41,168 nucleotides of DNA from Ectocarpus siliculosus (GCA_000310025.1 FN649735.1:4006918-4048085); one strand, 5' to 3'. Counted from the first letter of the stretch, positions 21,488 through 32,567 are shown. Translations and numbers: made by a program. The notes: generated by a model from the sequence alone, not told the origin.

Positions 21488-24400
21488 ATGTCGTCTTTCG
21501 GGGGAGGGTCGGGGTCCATGCTGGTCCTTAACGATCCAGCGGCGCAGCTGTCTAGCGTGGAAGGGAAGGCGGCGACATCCGCCGCACCGGTGACCAACCT
21601 CTCTGCCTTCGCCAGCAGCAACGACATCGTCGTCAAGGTGTGCTGTGTGTGTTCGCTTCGAGTGTACTACTATAGCATCGACCGCGCAAACCGGCTGACC
21701 AATGAAGTGACCGGTTTCTTCCCGCTCACTGCAAAGACTTGAATACGTTCCCTTCGATTCTCTGTGGTTTTACCTAGAACGGGTATCTACCCTATATCTG
21801 TGATGGCATGTATATTTCTAGAAAGACGTGAGGTCTTTTTTGGAGTGTTTGTATGGTGGGTCTTGTGGGATGTGCCGTCGCCAAGCGGGGCAAACGGTGC
21901 CTTTGTCGCACGGCGTTTGGCTGGTAAACGTTTGGTGTGTTTCTCTTCCTCGGCCGGGCCTCCCGTTGGGCGGGGAACCCGAGGCCCTTGGCGAGAGGAA
22001 CAGACGGTTCAAACCGTCGTCGTCAGATGTGACCGCGGTCGTAGAGTCGTGCGTGCATTCATGCACTGATCGTGGTCTCTTCTTGTTGAATCACACACAA
22101 CGTGAATTGACCAAACTGATGCCACTGACGGCTTCATTACCTTTCTTACGAGTTTGCGCCGCGAGAGAGGCGGGCGTATGGCGGTCGACGGGACAATCCA
22201 GTCTGCGTTGCCCCGATCGCGGTTCCATTCCTATAGTATGTTGTAGCTCAAGCAAGAGAGTGAGAAGGGCCCACGCTCTCCACTCGTGATCCGGGCAGCA
22301 ACAACGCCGCGCGATAGAAACGCACGGGATTCATGAGTATGGTGCAGAATTCAGTGGTGCTTCATAAGCATCTTGGCATGCGTCACCGGAGGACCAAAAG
22401 CGTGTAATATCGCATGAACTTCGTACCGTATTCGTGCGAATGTGTGCAACACGGCTCGTTTGTGCTTCTTTCAGTATTTAATCCCCAAGACTAGGGGCCC
22501 TGTTTTCCGCCATATTTTCATCTCCCCATCTCTGTACCATGGACGTCGCAATCGTGCTCTCTTCATGTCGTGACGCTGCTGTACCGCTGTTGTCGATGTT
22601 GGATGACCGAGCATCACGAGTATGCGATACAAACCAGAACCCCACCAGCGGCATCGTGGGGCTAATTTTACCCATCTGGTGTAGCTCTTGCACCACATTT
22701 TTTTAGCAGCTCGCGTTCCAAGCTTGCCGGTACGCTAGCCACCGCTCCTCCTAACGCTCTACTCCCCCTGCCTTTTGAATTCGGTGACCAGGTTCACCCG
22801 ATGGTGCTGTTCTCGGTGTTGGACCACTACCTCCGACGACCGGAGAACCAGAAGCGCGTTATCGGGACCTTGTTGGGCACCGTGACGGCGAACGTTGTCG
22901 AGATCACTAACTCGTTCGCCGTGCCCCACCTGGAGAAGAATGACGAGGTGCGTGTGACACGTATTGTGAAGCCCACCCCTGTTTTAATTCTCTGACCGGG
23001 TGTGGCATGCCTTTTTTTTGTCAAAGACCACCGGCTGTTTGTTTGTTTCATGTGTGTTGACATCGTTAGCTCGTTCGCCGTGCCGCACACCTGGAGAAGA
23101 ACGACGAGGTGCATACGCGTAAGACTTCTTAGATCACGGGCTGTTTATTCCCGGCTCGAGTGTGCGACCTTTGTTCCTAAGACCACTGCCGGTTTATTCT
23201 CTGACGGGGTGTGGTGTTTACTCTCAAGACCACTGCCTGTTTGTTCCCTGACGAGGTGTGACATATTCTCAAGACTTACACACCTGTGTGCTGGCGTCTT
23301 TGTTTCATTTTGTATTTTTCTGCACATGATCATTCTTCGCGTGATGCCTAAATACATATGATGATGGACGGTACGAGCAGTGCTATCAGTAGTGTTTTGT
23401 CCTGGGTGACTTTTTAGTCCTGTCACCCTTCGTATGTAGCACACTTTGGGTTTTCTTTTGGGTGACAGTTTTTGTTGTTTGGGCGACATTTTTCTCTTTC
23501 TCCTGGGTGGCGCATGTTGATTTGCTCCTCCCCGTCTGGTTATTTCAGCCTTCTTTTTCCTCTTTCGTCATATAGTACTGTACGCGTGCTAAACTCCTCT
23601 TGCTCTTTCATTTCCTCCCTCTCTCTCGATATTTCTCGCGCTAATCAATTGTTCATGTTGGTGGTCGGTGTCCTGCTGGGTGCCCCTTAAAGGTCGCCGT
23701 GGGTAAGGACTTCAACAAGTCCATGCTCGCGTTGCAGCAGCGGGTCAACGGGAGAGAATCAGTCGTCGGCTGGTAAGGAACAAGCCGGAATGCTGGGATC
23801 ATCATAAGACAGTAGTAGCCTTGCGGTGATACTATCGTGTACGACACAAGACACCGCACCCCCTGGACCGATTTTCAAAGCTTGATATATCAACAGCAGA
23901 GAGAGTGGGGGTGATGAAAACGGCGACGCTGAAGCCGCCTGGTCGAGAGCTTCCCGAAAACTTATCATCGTTTCGTTTATACATCCCTCTTGGTCGTGGA
24001 GCAATCGAGCTTTGAGAATCGGTCCAGGGGGTGTGTTATATTGTGTAGCACACGGTTAGCTTGGTGTTAGTAGGGGATACGTGGTGTGGTTGACGGTTAG
24101 GGTTAGGTATACAACCCCCCCCTCTTAAGTCCGTATAGGCTAAGTACAGTCGGGGGCCCTCTATAGTGCCGGTGCCCGGAATAATGCCGGTAGAAATCTC
24201 GGGACACACCCTGGCACTATAGAGGGCCCCCCACTGTACAGTGGTGGCTACCGTTTAAGAGAGGGTCGTGACAAGCCAGTTTTTCTCTCCTAAGTCCGGT
24301 TTTCTCTTTAACCGTACTGTGAAATATATTTATTTCTCATGGTCGTGACAAGCCAGTTTGACTTTCTGTAAAATACTCTGTCTTAAACCGTAGCCACCAC

Positions 24401-27400
24401 TGTAATTTTATCCTCGTACAGGCGGTCCTCGTTTCATTAATAGGTGGTGCGCCTGTCTTGAGGGGGCACCAGCCTGTTTGTTTGAAGCCGCTGAATGCTG
24501 CTGCCCATGTGCATGTTTGCCGATTGGGTCGGTGTTGACTCTGTTGACTGTGTCGCTGCTGCTGTGGCCTGCCGTTTTGGATATTTTCTCGGGGCAGATA
24601 TCTGGTCTCTGCGGCTTCGTGTTTGTTTTTATTATTTGCATCGACCGCGCTAACCGTCTGACCAATGAAAATACGTCAGTCTTAGTGCGGTTGAAAACAC
24701 AAATCACTTCTAAATGCCATTAGCTGGGACGCCGTGAGGGGGCGGCATGGGGGAGATTAATCTATTCTACGGATCAAAGACAGAAACGGTAGGAACAGAA
24801 GAAAACTGCACACGTCTACGAAGGCTGCTACCTTGCACTCGAGATCGCTTTGGAGTGTGTGTTTTTTGGATCAGCTCACACACGTAGAAGCTCTAATCCA
24901 TGGTGACACAGAAGATTGCTTTTCCCTACACCCGCCCCTCCTGCGCATTTTTTGGCTTAACAGAATCCAAACCTGCCGTTTGATTATTTGTGTTTTTTTG
25001 GTGCTGCACGTTTCGAAGCCGGGCAAGTCTAACGAAGGTGGCTTGCCACGGTCAAATAATCGCTGCTAGAACAATGCCCCAAAAGGGGGCGACGAGAGGT
25101 TTTGGGTGGGAGGGGTTCGCGAGAATGTCCTTCTCTGGTCGAACTTACTCTCAATAACCTCGCGTGCATTTTGTTTTCACTCTGCCTTTCGCGGGCGTCG
25201 TTCGCGAGAACGTCCAGCTCGCCGTCCTATCTGGAGACGATGCGCGTGTCCTTCTCTGATCGAACCTGCTCTGAATAACCTCGCGTGCGTTTTGTTTACA
25301 CTCTGCCGTGCCTTGCTGGCGTCGGTTTTTCCTCCCACGACTGACCCTCTCCAGCAGTATTGGAATTCCGAACGAGATATAAGTGAAGGAAGTATTTGTT
25401 GACCTTGTCACGCCCGTCTTTTTTGTGATGCGTGTGCGGCGGTGGTGTTGACGACGATGGAAGGTACGCGACGTCCTTCGATGGCGTTCTTATCGTGGAC
25501 GACTCCTCTCTCATCCACGACTTCTACACCGGGGAGTGCGAGCGACCGGTGCATCTCGTCGTCGACACCGCATTGAAGGTGCAAAACCAGAAAGAATATC
25601 CCGTGATACCGCTGTACTACGCAGTTTTGTTAGCTTTTCTGTTTGGTTTTGTTGTGGTTGGATGGGCTCTTGGACTCGACACATGTCAGCTGTGCGGAGT
25701 GTTCGAGCTTACACACAAAGTCACGACTGACAAGAGTCTGGCAGCTCGTGGAGCTTTGTTTTTCATCTTGCATCACCCCTCGATGACACTACTGCTGTGC
25801 TCTCATGAACCCACTCCTGGGAGCACCCTTGTGGCAGGAAGAATGAGTATATGCTCTACGTTCAAGGTGGGTGGGCCGAAGAATGCCGAAGATGTCGACG
25901 AATCGTCAACAGTTGCACCGCATCGGCCATGCCAACGCCAAAGCGCTTGGCAGCCGGTATTGATACTGGCATGTTCGTGAAGCAGGCGGCAAAAAACAGA
26001 GGGAGAACTGGCGTTGTTTGGCTGAGGTCGAGAGAGCTGCGTTGTGCCGGTGATGCCGAAACTTTATTAAGACTTTGATGCTGAATACTGACACTGAGGA
26101 AGCAAAACACGACTACGATGGAGTGACGGCACAATAGCGGTTTCTCATACTGCGAAGAGTTTGGTCGCTACCCTGTTATCGGCGTAAAGTATGCGTTGTT
26201 TTGTTTGACTGCTGTCTTGTGGTCTGATCGTTTGGGCTGTTGGTTCAGACTAGCACCTGCTGTTTTCATTTGCTCTGCATTTCAAAACTTTTTCGGGCAT
26301 GGGTGCTGACCTCGCACAGAGGAATAATTTCAAACCTGCTGGACCTAAGGCACTACAATATTCTGAAAACGGAACGTCCCATCGCGTTGCCAACTTCCAT
26401 TTTTCTTCATTTTTCACCGTTACCATTTTTTTTTCCTTTTTCGCAGCACATCACCGTCTCATCATCTCTGGGGTTTTCTTTTGTTCCGTACCGTGTTTTT
26501 TTATTCCGTACCGTTTTTGCAGAACAACATCGTTGGGTGCAAGGCGTTCATCAGCACCCCGCTGGAGATCGACGGGTCGGCCCTCGCCAACGTGTTCCAC
26601 GAGGTAAAGGTTAGCCTCGTCTCGGCGGAGGCAGAGCGCATCTGTATCGACCGAATGGTCAAGGGCCAGGAGGAGGCGTTTACGACTCCTGAGGGGCTTG
26701 CGGAGGTGGACAGCAGAATGGCTAGCTTGGTGAGTTTTTGGCGCTGGCGTCGCCTTCCGGGGGGGGGGGGAGGGGGCGTGACTCTGAAGTTGTTTTTACC
26801 TTATCGGTGAGACCATGTGTCCTCGAGAGGACGGAGCATTATTCCCAGAGGGCCGATCACCGATGGCCAATCGACCTCCCCACTTGCCAAAACAGGTGGA
26901 GGGGCGCGTATTTATGTTTTGCATGCCTTAGCGGCTAGACCAGACGTGCAAATCATCAATACGACGCCCCCCCCGCCCGCCCCCTGGGGGACACGTCTGC
27001 TGAAAAGGGGCGGGGAGATACACCTTGCTCAGCACGGCTCGTAGCAGCGTCCAAAATCGATGGATGGATGTAAAGGTTCTGGTGAAAGAAATTCCAGGTG
27101 CAATTCGGCAAAGTCTAGGCGGAGGATGGATGCATCAACGGTATGATAATTATTGTACGCATCCTCGTCCCGTACCGGTCAACTCTCTCTTCACTCACAG
27201 GTCGCTGGTGTTGCCCTTTTGTCGCCTCTCCTTGTCGCGACTCTCGTTGGAGGGATGGGCAAACCATTACTCAATACCCCCTCCAACGAAAGTCTCGGCA
27301 AGGCGGGGCGAAGAAGCGCAAGGCCAGCGACCGGTGAGTGCGGAGAGGGAGCGCCCAAGCACGGAGAAGGATAAGCTTGTGGATGATACATCCCCCGCCT

Positions 27401-30400
27401 ACATTCTCAAGCACTGCCGAATTTCGCCCCTGGAATTCGTTCACATTAGAAGCCTTCACCCCGCGTCTATCCGTTTTTCAGCACACCCCTTTGGGGAGGC
27501 TTTCATCCGATGAAACGAAAACATCCCCCAACGATGGGTGTTGCCGGAATTTGAACGTTGGTGGAGGGTTTGTTTTTTGTTCTTTTTTCCATCTTTTTGT
27601 GGCCGTTGGTAGCCCAAACGGGCAAGCAAGGACCCCACCCGTTGGCGAAATGTTGGGGTCTTGGTGGTGACCCTTTTCGTGGTACAACCGGTGCTGCTAC
27701 TCAATGCTGCAAAGTTGTTTTGATAGAAAACGCGGTGTTGGGTGGGTAAGTCCTTGGCTATTTTTCTCGTGCACGTAAAGCAGTAGGAAACTGCTGGTTT
27801 CAATTTGGATCCGGTCACCTAGTCTTGGTGTCCGGTCGTTGTTGTTGCTTACGATGGTTATAACCCTCGTGTGTCTCGCCTACAACTGCGTGTGTTTTTC
27901 GGTGGTTCTGTTTGCCCTGTCTTTAACTGCGCGTGTTCGTTGGTACTGACCCTTGTGCATCTCACCTCTTGATCACGCGTGTCTGTTGGCTATGTCTCTG
28001 AACATGGTTCCACCAGGAAACGTCGATGCAGCGGTTGGTCACCATGTTGCAACAGGCGGAAGAATACGTGGGGACCGTTGTCGACGGGAAGCTTCCCGCC
28101 GACCCTCACATGGGCCGTAAGGTGCGTTTTCACCTCATGGATTGATTTGATTGTTGAGGCCGTCATTGTTCGTTTATGGTCTTGCTCGTATGGGCTTTGT
28201 TCTGCCGAGCATGGGTCGCACGCATGGTGCTGATTTCTTCGCTGTGTTTTTGTTCTGGGTTTGCGCTGATGAATGACATGATCACTTTCTCACCCGTCCG
28301 TCCATGAGTTGGAACCTCATGACGTATAGAACATGTTGGCGTTTTGGTCCTGTGAGCTACACATACAAGGTAATTTACGCCTGATCGCCGTGATGACAAG
28401 AACATGAGCGAGGACCAAATATTTCCACCATACGTTTGTGGGCAAGTCCATCGTTAGTTAAGATTATTTTTTGGAGATACCCGAAACGGTGCCGTCCGGT
28501 TGAAAGCATCGTGACTCTGCTATTAAGCACGCGTTTTCGCGTTTTGGTCCAGTGAGCTACATAAAAGGTAATTTACGCCTGATCCCTGTGATGACAAAAA
28601 CATGAGTGAGGACCAAATATTTTTACCATACGTTTCTGAGCAAGTCCATCGTTCGTTAAGATTATTCTTGGAGATACATGAAACGGTGCAGTGCGATTGA
28701 AACCATTTTTACGCTGCCATTACGTACAATTGTACACGTAGTCGAGTTTTGGTCCAGTGAGCTACATAAAAGGTAATTTACGCCTGATCTCAGTGATGAC
28801 AAAAACATGAGTGAGGACCAAACAAAAACCGGCGGCGCAATACTTGCCTCTGAAACGGTGACCGATACAGATACAGCTTGACCATCCCGCGCGGCCCACC
28901 CAACTTTTCGGTGTGTTCCATCAGTCCATCTCCATCCGATAGGTCTTACATACAGATTATATGTACTGTTTTGTAGATGCATGCAGTTTTAATGTGGTTT
29001 TGCAGCACTACTTGTTTATGTTTGAGATTTTCGTGTTTTGCCATCCAATGTCGAAGGTGGACCTGTGTCCTCTTGTGTGACATACCTCTGTCACCTGTTC
29101 GGGTTTTGAAAATGACGGGCTTTGGTGGTTGTTTCGCGAGTTTGGTCCGGTGAGCTTCACATAAAAGGTAATTTACGCCTGATCTCAGTGATGACAAAAA
29201 CATGAGTGAGGACCATTCTGGCGGTAGTCTATGCATTGGAGCCACACAAGATACCCCAGCGGCTGTCAGTCTTGAAATACAGACAGAAAAATCCGTTCTC
29301 AGGGAGACGATATGTCTCGGCAACTTCTCCCAGTGTAGAGCACGAGCCTTTGGGTCAAGCACACTTGCACAACCGTCATGTATCTTTTTTTAGGAACAGG
29401 CCTGGATATGTCATGTTCGTGATGTTGACTTGTTGATTGTCGCCCATGGCGGGGCGCCATGCCGCCTTTCGCCAATGCGGATTGTTTGTGAGGGTGATGC
29501 CCGGAGCAGCTAGACCTGCGCGACAGTCTCTAACTTTTTTTTCTTTTTCTCAAGTCTCGAATTGAAAGACATTCCAGCTCACTGCCTGTGTGCTTGGACA
29601 ACATGTAACTCAAGAGCGGTATTTGCGTGACCGGCGGCGAGACGTCCTGTGAGCTTCAAATTTAATTAAACTCTGAGCTTCGGCGCTGCAGAGAGAATGT
29701 CGAAATCAGCGAGGGCGAACAACAGGTTGCAGACCGCGCTGTGTGTTAGACAAGTAGGTTTGGAGTTAGATGTGCTGATCGGCTATTTAGACACAAAAAA
29801 TCGCCGAGGGCTTGAGTGCTCATTTATGCTATGATGCCGTTGCGTGTGACTATAATAGTACTGTGGTGTGCTGAAGTGTGATGGCCCGGTGTGGCTAATA
29901 ATGTACCTGCGTCGGTGCGCGTTTCGATCGAGTGTTGCCATCTTGCCATGGTGTGTTGCAGTCATCAGTATCCAAGCGCACACGATCGCGTACCGTGTGT
30001 TGATCCTGCCCAGTCTGGTGCCCTTGTCCTTGGATAGAGTTGAAACGGATAATGCCCTCGATTCTCGTTCTCTCTGTCACGACGTATGCAGTAGGTGCCC
30101 TTAATAAATTGTCGATCGGAAAGTGTATGCCACGTTGTTTTTTGTTTTTTGCTGGCCTGATGCGTTCGTTGCCCAGGCCAGGGTGTGAAACCATGGTGCC
30201 ATCAAGAGCCCAATCACTTATTTGCATGCTTTTCAACATGATATCGAAGATGCCGATGGGAATGCATCACCACCCCTTGTCACAACTGCGCTTCCCTTTG
30301 TGTTTTCCGGTTCTCCCTCCCTCGCTTTTTCTTGTTCCCCGCAGCTGGCCGACACTCTCGCCGCCATCCCGCGAATGAGACCGGAGGCCTTCAACCGCCT

Positions 30401-30494
30401 TTTCGACGACAATCTTCAGGACCTCCTTATGGTCTCTTACCTCAGCAGCCTTACAAGGACACAGCTCGCGATAGCAGAGAAGCTGGCCACGTGA
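21488..30494 (+). CDS. EIF3F: Translation initiation factor eIF3 subunit F (MPN-domain protein)
   Basis: A subunit of the eIF3 complex, which holds the 40S ribosome during cytosolic translation initiation. Seven exons: 21488-21637, 22792-22947, 23693-23772, 25464-25578, 26523-26729, 28017-28121, 30345-30494, giving 320 aa. All introns are GT-AG and in phase; human eIF3f is 357 aa. The MPN fold starts at VHPMVLFSVLDHYLRR, followed by RVIGTLLGTV and NSFAVPH (about 91-97). GWYATSFDGVLIVDDSSLIHDFY corresponds to human [20 protein letters not shown]. The His of the JAMM metal site is absent, so it is an MPN-minus, non-catalytic scaffold. KNNIVGCKAFIST aligns with the human NGRMSIKAYVST strand. The C terminus NLQDLLMVSYLSSLTRTQLAIAEKL matches the family tail. 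Exon 1 (50 aa) is the lineage-specific N terminus. Introns carry many repeats, listed separately. Confidence 0.95.
21676..21709 (+). repeat. Dispersed short repeat, copy 1 (eIF3f intron 1)
   Basis: CATCGACCGCGC.AACCG.CTGACCAATGAA occurs here and again at 24639-24669 in intron 3 of the same gene, both on the plus strand. The flanks differ, so this looks like the conserved end of a short mobile element or a shared protein-binding block. Confidence 0.7.
22898..23116 (+). repeat. Partial exon 2 duplication with donor site inside eIF3f intron 2
   Basis: The last 50 bp of exon 2 plus its donor (22898-22955) recur at 23057-23116, a shift of about 159 bp. CTCGTTCGCCGTGCC starts at 22911 and again at 23070. 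The copy reads TGGAGAAGAACGACGAG|GTGCAT and holds an extra dinucleotide (CACACC for CACC) that breaks the reading frame, so it is a decoy exon end rather than a usable exon. Confidence 0.9.
23125..23280 (+). repeat. Short tandem repeats in eIF3f intron 2
   Basis: Degenerate copies of AAGACCACTGCC.GTTTATTC, TCTGACGGGGTGTGG and CTCAAGAC recur about every 50-55 bp. Outlying related copies lie at 22985-23040 just after the true donor. Together with the exon 2 duplication, most of the first 330 bp of the intron is repeat-built. Confidence 0.7.
23835..24055. mobile_element. Foldback/MITE-like element with long TIRs, copy A (eIF3f intron 3)
   Basis: The left arm reads CGTGTACGACACAAGAC, then GCACCCCCTGGACCGATTTT and CAAAGCTTGAT. 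The right arm is its inverse: ATCGAGCTTTGAGAATCGG, TCCAGGGGGTGTGTTATATT, GTGTAGCACACGG. It is about 220 bp with no coding capacity, in the same family as 16008-16230 and 7291-7759. Confidence 0.8.
24147..24236. mobile_element. 90-bp TA-flanked MITE, pogo/mariner-like ends
   Basis: Both ends are bounded by TA (24145-24146 and 24237-24238). The terminal inverted repeats begin CAGTCGGGGGCCCTCTATAG and CAGTGGGGGGCCCTCTATAG on opposite strands, 25 bp each with one mismatch, around a short centre. TA targets and CAGT ends are typical of Tc1/mariner/pogo-superfamily non-autonomous elements. Confidence 0.8.
24239..24402. mobile_element. 164-bp TA-flanked MITE sharing its left TA with the neighbouring element
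   Basis: The ends are CAGTGGTGGCTACCGTTTAA and, inverted, CAGTGGTGGCTACGGTTTAA, with TA at 24237-24238 and 24403-24404. The left TA is the same dinucleotide that closes the 90-bp element. Inside, GGTCGTGACAAGCCAGTTT occurs twice as a direct repeat about 80 bp apart. Confidence 0.8.
24639..24669 (+). repeat. Dispersed short repeat, copy 2 (eIF3f intron 3)
   Basis: The second copy of the CATCGACCGCGC...CTGACCAATGAA block described at 21676-21709, in the same orientation. Confidence 0.7.
24861..24961 (-). mobile_element. Diverged fragment of the SINE family (eIF3f intron 3)
   Basis: The order GATCAGCTCACA, ATCCATGGTGACACAGAAGA, CCCTAC and GCCCCTCCTGCG mirrors the body of the SINE at 34086-34380, with many substitutions. 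No head or A-tail is clear, so this is a weak, old copy. Confidence 0.45.
25127..25308 (+). repeat. Direct repeat with 121-bp spacing in eIF3f intron 3
   Basis: A 61-bp block starting GTCCTTCTCTGGTCGAAC and containing AATAACCTCGCGTGC and CACTCTGCC at 25127-25187 recurs at 25248-25308 with only a few changes. GTTCGCGAGAA also precedes and separates the blocks, so the full unit is about 121 bp. Confidence 0.85.
27192..27340. repeat. Long intronic hairpin (63/62-nt arms, 24-nt loop) in eIF3f intron 5
   Basis: The left arm 27192-27254 (CACTCACAGGTCGCTGG ... CTCTCGTTGGAGGG) is the imperfect inverse of 27279-27340 (CCCTCCAACGAAAG ... CCAGCGACCGGTGAGTG). I count roughly 80 percent pairing, with 16 of 17 positions matched at the open end and 14 of 15 at the loop end. 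It could be a MITE or a small-RNA precursor. Confidence 0.85.
28343..29215. repeat. Four copies of a 75-77 bp element with TTTGGTCC/GGACCAAA ends (eIF3f intron 6)
   Basis: Copies lie at 28343-28419, 28543-28617, 28748-28822 and 29141-29215. Each starts TTTGGTCC, contains GTGAGCT, AAGGTAATTTACGCCTGATC, GATGACAA and ACATGAG, and ends GGACCA(AA). The first three are part of larger tandem units of about 200-205 bp that also share CCATACGTTT, AAGTCCATCGTT and GAAACGGTGC. The fourth stands alone. Confidence 0.9.
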
Positions 30495-30676
30495 TGGATG
30501 GTCGAACCCTTCGGGACCGGGATTGTTTTTTTAGTATGTTGGCGGGGGATGAGTTGAGGTCCAGGTCTTGGTGTTGTCTAGAAGACATGCAGCGGGAGGA
30601 CGAATGAATCCAGCTACTGTAACGTGGGTGGGGTGAAAGGAAACTGTCAGGACGTTGTCGATATCTCGGCAGGCTC

Positions 30677-30682
30677 AATAAA
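30677..30682 (+). promoter_or_regulatory. Possible poly(A) signal of eIF3f
   Basis: AATAAA lies 183 nt after the eIF3f stop codon, a plausible 3' UTR distance. Whether this organism relies on AATAAA is not known from the sequence. Confidence 0.3.
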
Positions 30683-31492
30683 CAGAAGGGCTCAGAAGAG
30701 GCGTTGGTGTCGGTTTGGTTGGAGACCAGACCGATATAGGACCTTTCCTCTAATGGCTCGGAGGGCTACTTGATGTTGGCAGGAGGGCTAGCCATGTACG
30801 CCTCTCAACGAGACATACATGTAGCTCGCGACGGCCGATGTAGAATAGCGCCGTATGTCGACTGGATACAGACCGCTCTTCCATCGGTGCAACGGTAGAG
30901 TGCTGTGTGGGGCTCGTGCAGGGGTCTTGCTGCTGCCCGCCGGCGATCGAGCATTTTCGACCTGTTGATTCCTCGAGTGTTGCCGGTGCTGGTAGAGGGG
31001 GCCCAACGCAGCATGTTGATTGCGCTATGCACTTTTTTTTTTATTGTCCTTTTGGTGGCTGATAGTCGAGAGGCCAAGATGTGCGTGGCGAGGGTATGCG
31101 GCATTTTTTTTTTTAGTAGTCAGAAGCCGTTTCGTGTGGTGCAAGCTTAAGATTTAGAGGGAATTCGGGAGAGACGAACACGAATATTTCGAAAAAATGA
31201 CGAGTCGCGAGTCTTGGGTCAAGGGAAAAAAGCCAGTGCTCTCCTGCTGGCTATCGACGTGGAACGCGTTCCTCAGCCGTTTTCACATAAGGGCGGAGGA
31301 CCAGGGCAATGAGGTCTAACCTTTGGCTGAGTATTTCGGCCTGAGATCGGCTCTCTGCCGCTTCTGTGCGTAACGGTGGGTGAAGCAGCGGTAATGTAGC
31401 GTGAGTTCAATTCTTTGTGGGGCAACAAGACACACTCCAGATTAGGCAGTGTTCCGTAGGATGTGTGATGTGCGAGAGCCTCCAACCTCCAC

Positions 31493-31594
31493 CACCCCTC
31501 TGTGGTTGGAAACACTGCAGTGAGTGTTGCGATACGGACCACCCCTCTGTGGTCTCTGTGGTTGGAAATACTGTAGTGAGTGTTGCGATACGGA
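31493..31594 (+). repeat. Tandem duplication, about 50 bp unit
   Basis: ACCACCCCTCTGTGG, GGTTGGAAACACTGCAGTGA and GTGTTGCGATACGG recur once in tandem with GGTTGGAAATACTGTAGTGA. The second unit holds an extra small GGTCTCTGT duplication. Confidence 0.85.
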
Positions 31595-32567
31595 GTGTCG
31601 TATTGGTTGGGAGGTTTCCACGTGGACGCCCCCGACCAACAACGTGCCACATCGCATCGACGCTGCCTCTTGCCGGAGACGGGGACCGGTTGTGGACAAC
31701 GAAAACTAGCCGTGGCAAGATCGAACCAACCTTTTTTTCGGGTGGTTTCCATCGTCACTGGTTTCCATGTTCTGCGTCAGCAATCGCCGGCAATAAACTC
31801 CACTCAAGTTAACACTCGGACGATCTCCGTCTGGTTTGCCTAGTTGCTTCCAACAACGGTTGTTTCGGAGAAGAAGGAAAAGAGATGAGCCGAGACCTGC
31901 CGAGAGACAAAAAAAAAAAAAAAGCTCGTGGCATACTATAGCAGTGCACGCGGACGTGCTGTTTCTTGTGTGCTGACACCTGAAATACACTACCAGTATA
32001 CGAACTGCTGTTTGTTACTGCTGTGGTGCTCCCAATCTCGACACTCTGCATGCATCGTGTGTCGTCGGGCTGTTGGTTGCATTAGCCACGCCATTATTAT
32101 TGTTTTTCCTGAGAGGAACAACAGATTCCCGTGGCGAACAGAGATTGGGGGAACCAACCAACATTGTTGTGCCCTTCCTCGTGCTTCATGCAAACATGAA
32201 CCCCTGCCTTATCGGCATGTTGAGGGACGATTCCGACGGGGAGATGGTATCTCCTACACTCGAAGTGTGGTGTTGCCCGTTCCTGCGAAGAGTTTTGTAA
32301 GATTCGGTGACTCGATCACCTAAAAATACCCCCAACCCGCCATATCTTGTTATTGTATTGATACAGGGTGGGGTTTTGGATACTTGTGTTTTCGGGCGTG
32401 CGCGACATGCATGTCTCCATCACGCTGCACTACACACGACTACCGTTGACCCGCCCTCCCTAGTGTTGGCGGTTGAGGTGCCAGGGCCAAGAGGTAGACC
32501 ACTAAATCTTTGGAGATAACAATCCGATGCACGATGCCCTAAACTCGCTCCAGCAACCTATTGCGTG

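Noticed and set aside
25819-25866. A peptide GRMSICSTFK followed by a GT in eIF3f intron 4, resembling the human eIF3f GRMSIKAY strand
   Set aside because: No donor/acceptor pair joins it in phase, and the exon starting at 26523 (NNIVGCKAFIST) already supplies that strand in phase and aligns through the rest of the domain. The similarity is coincidence.
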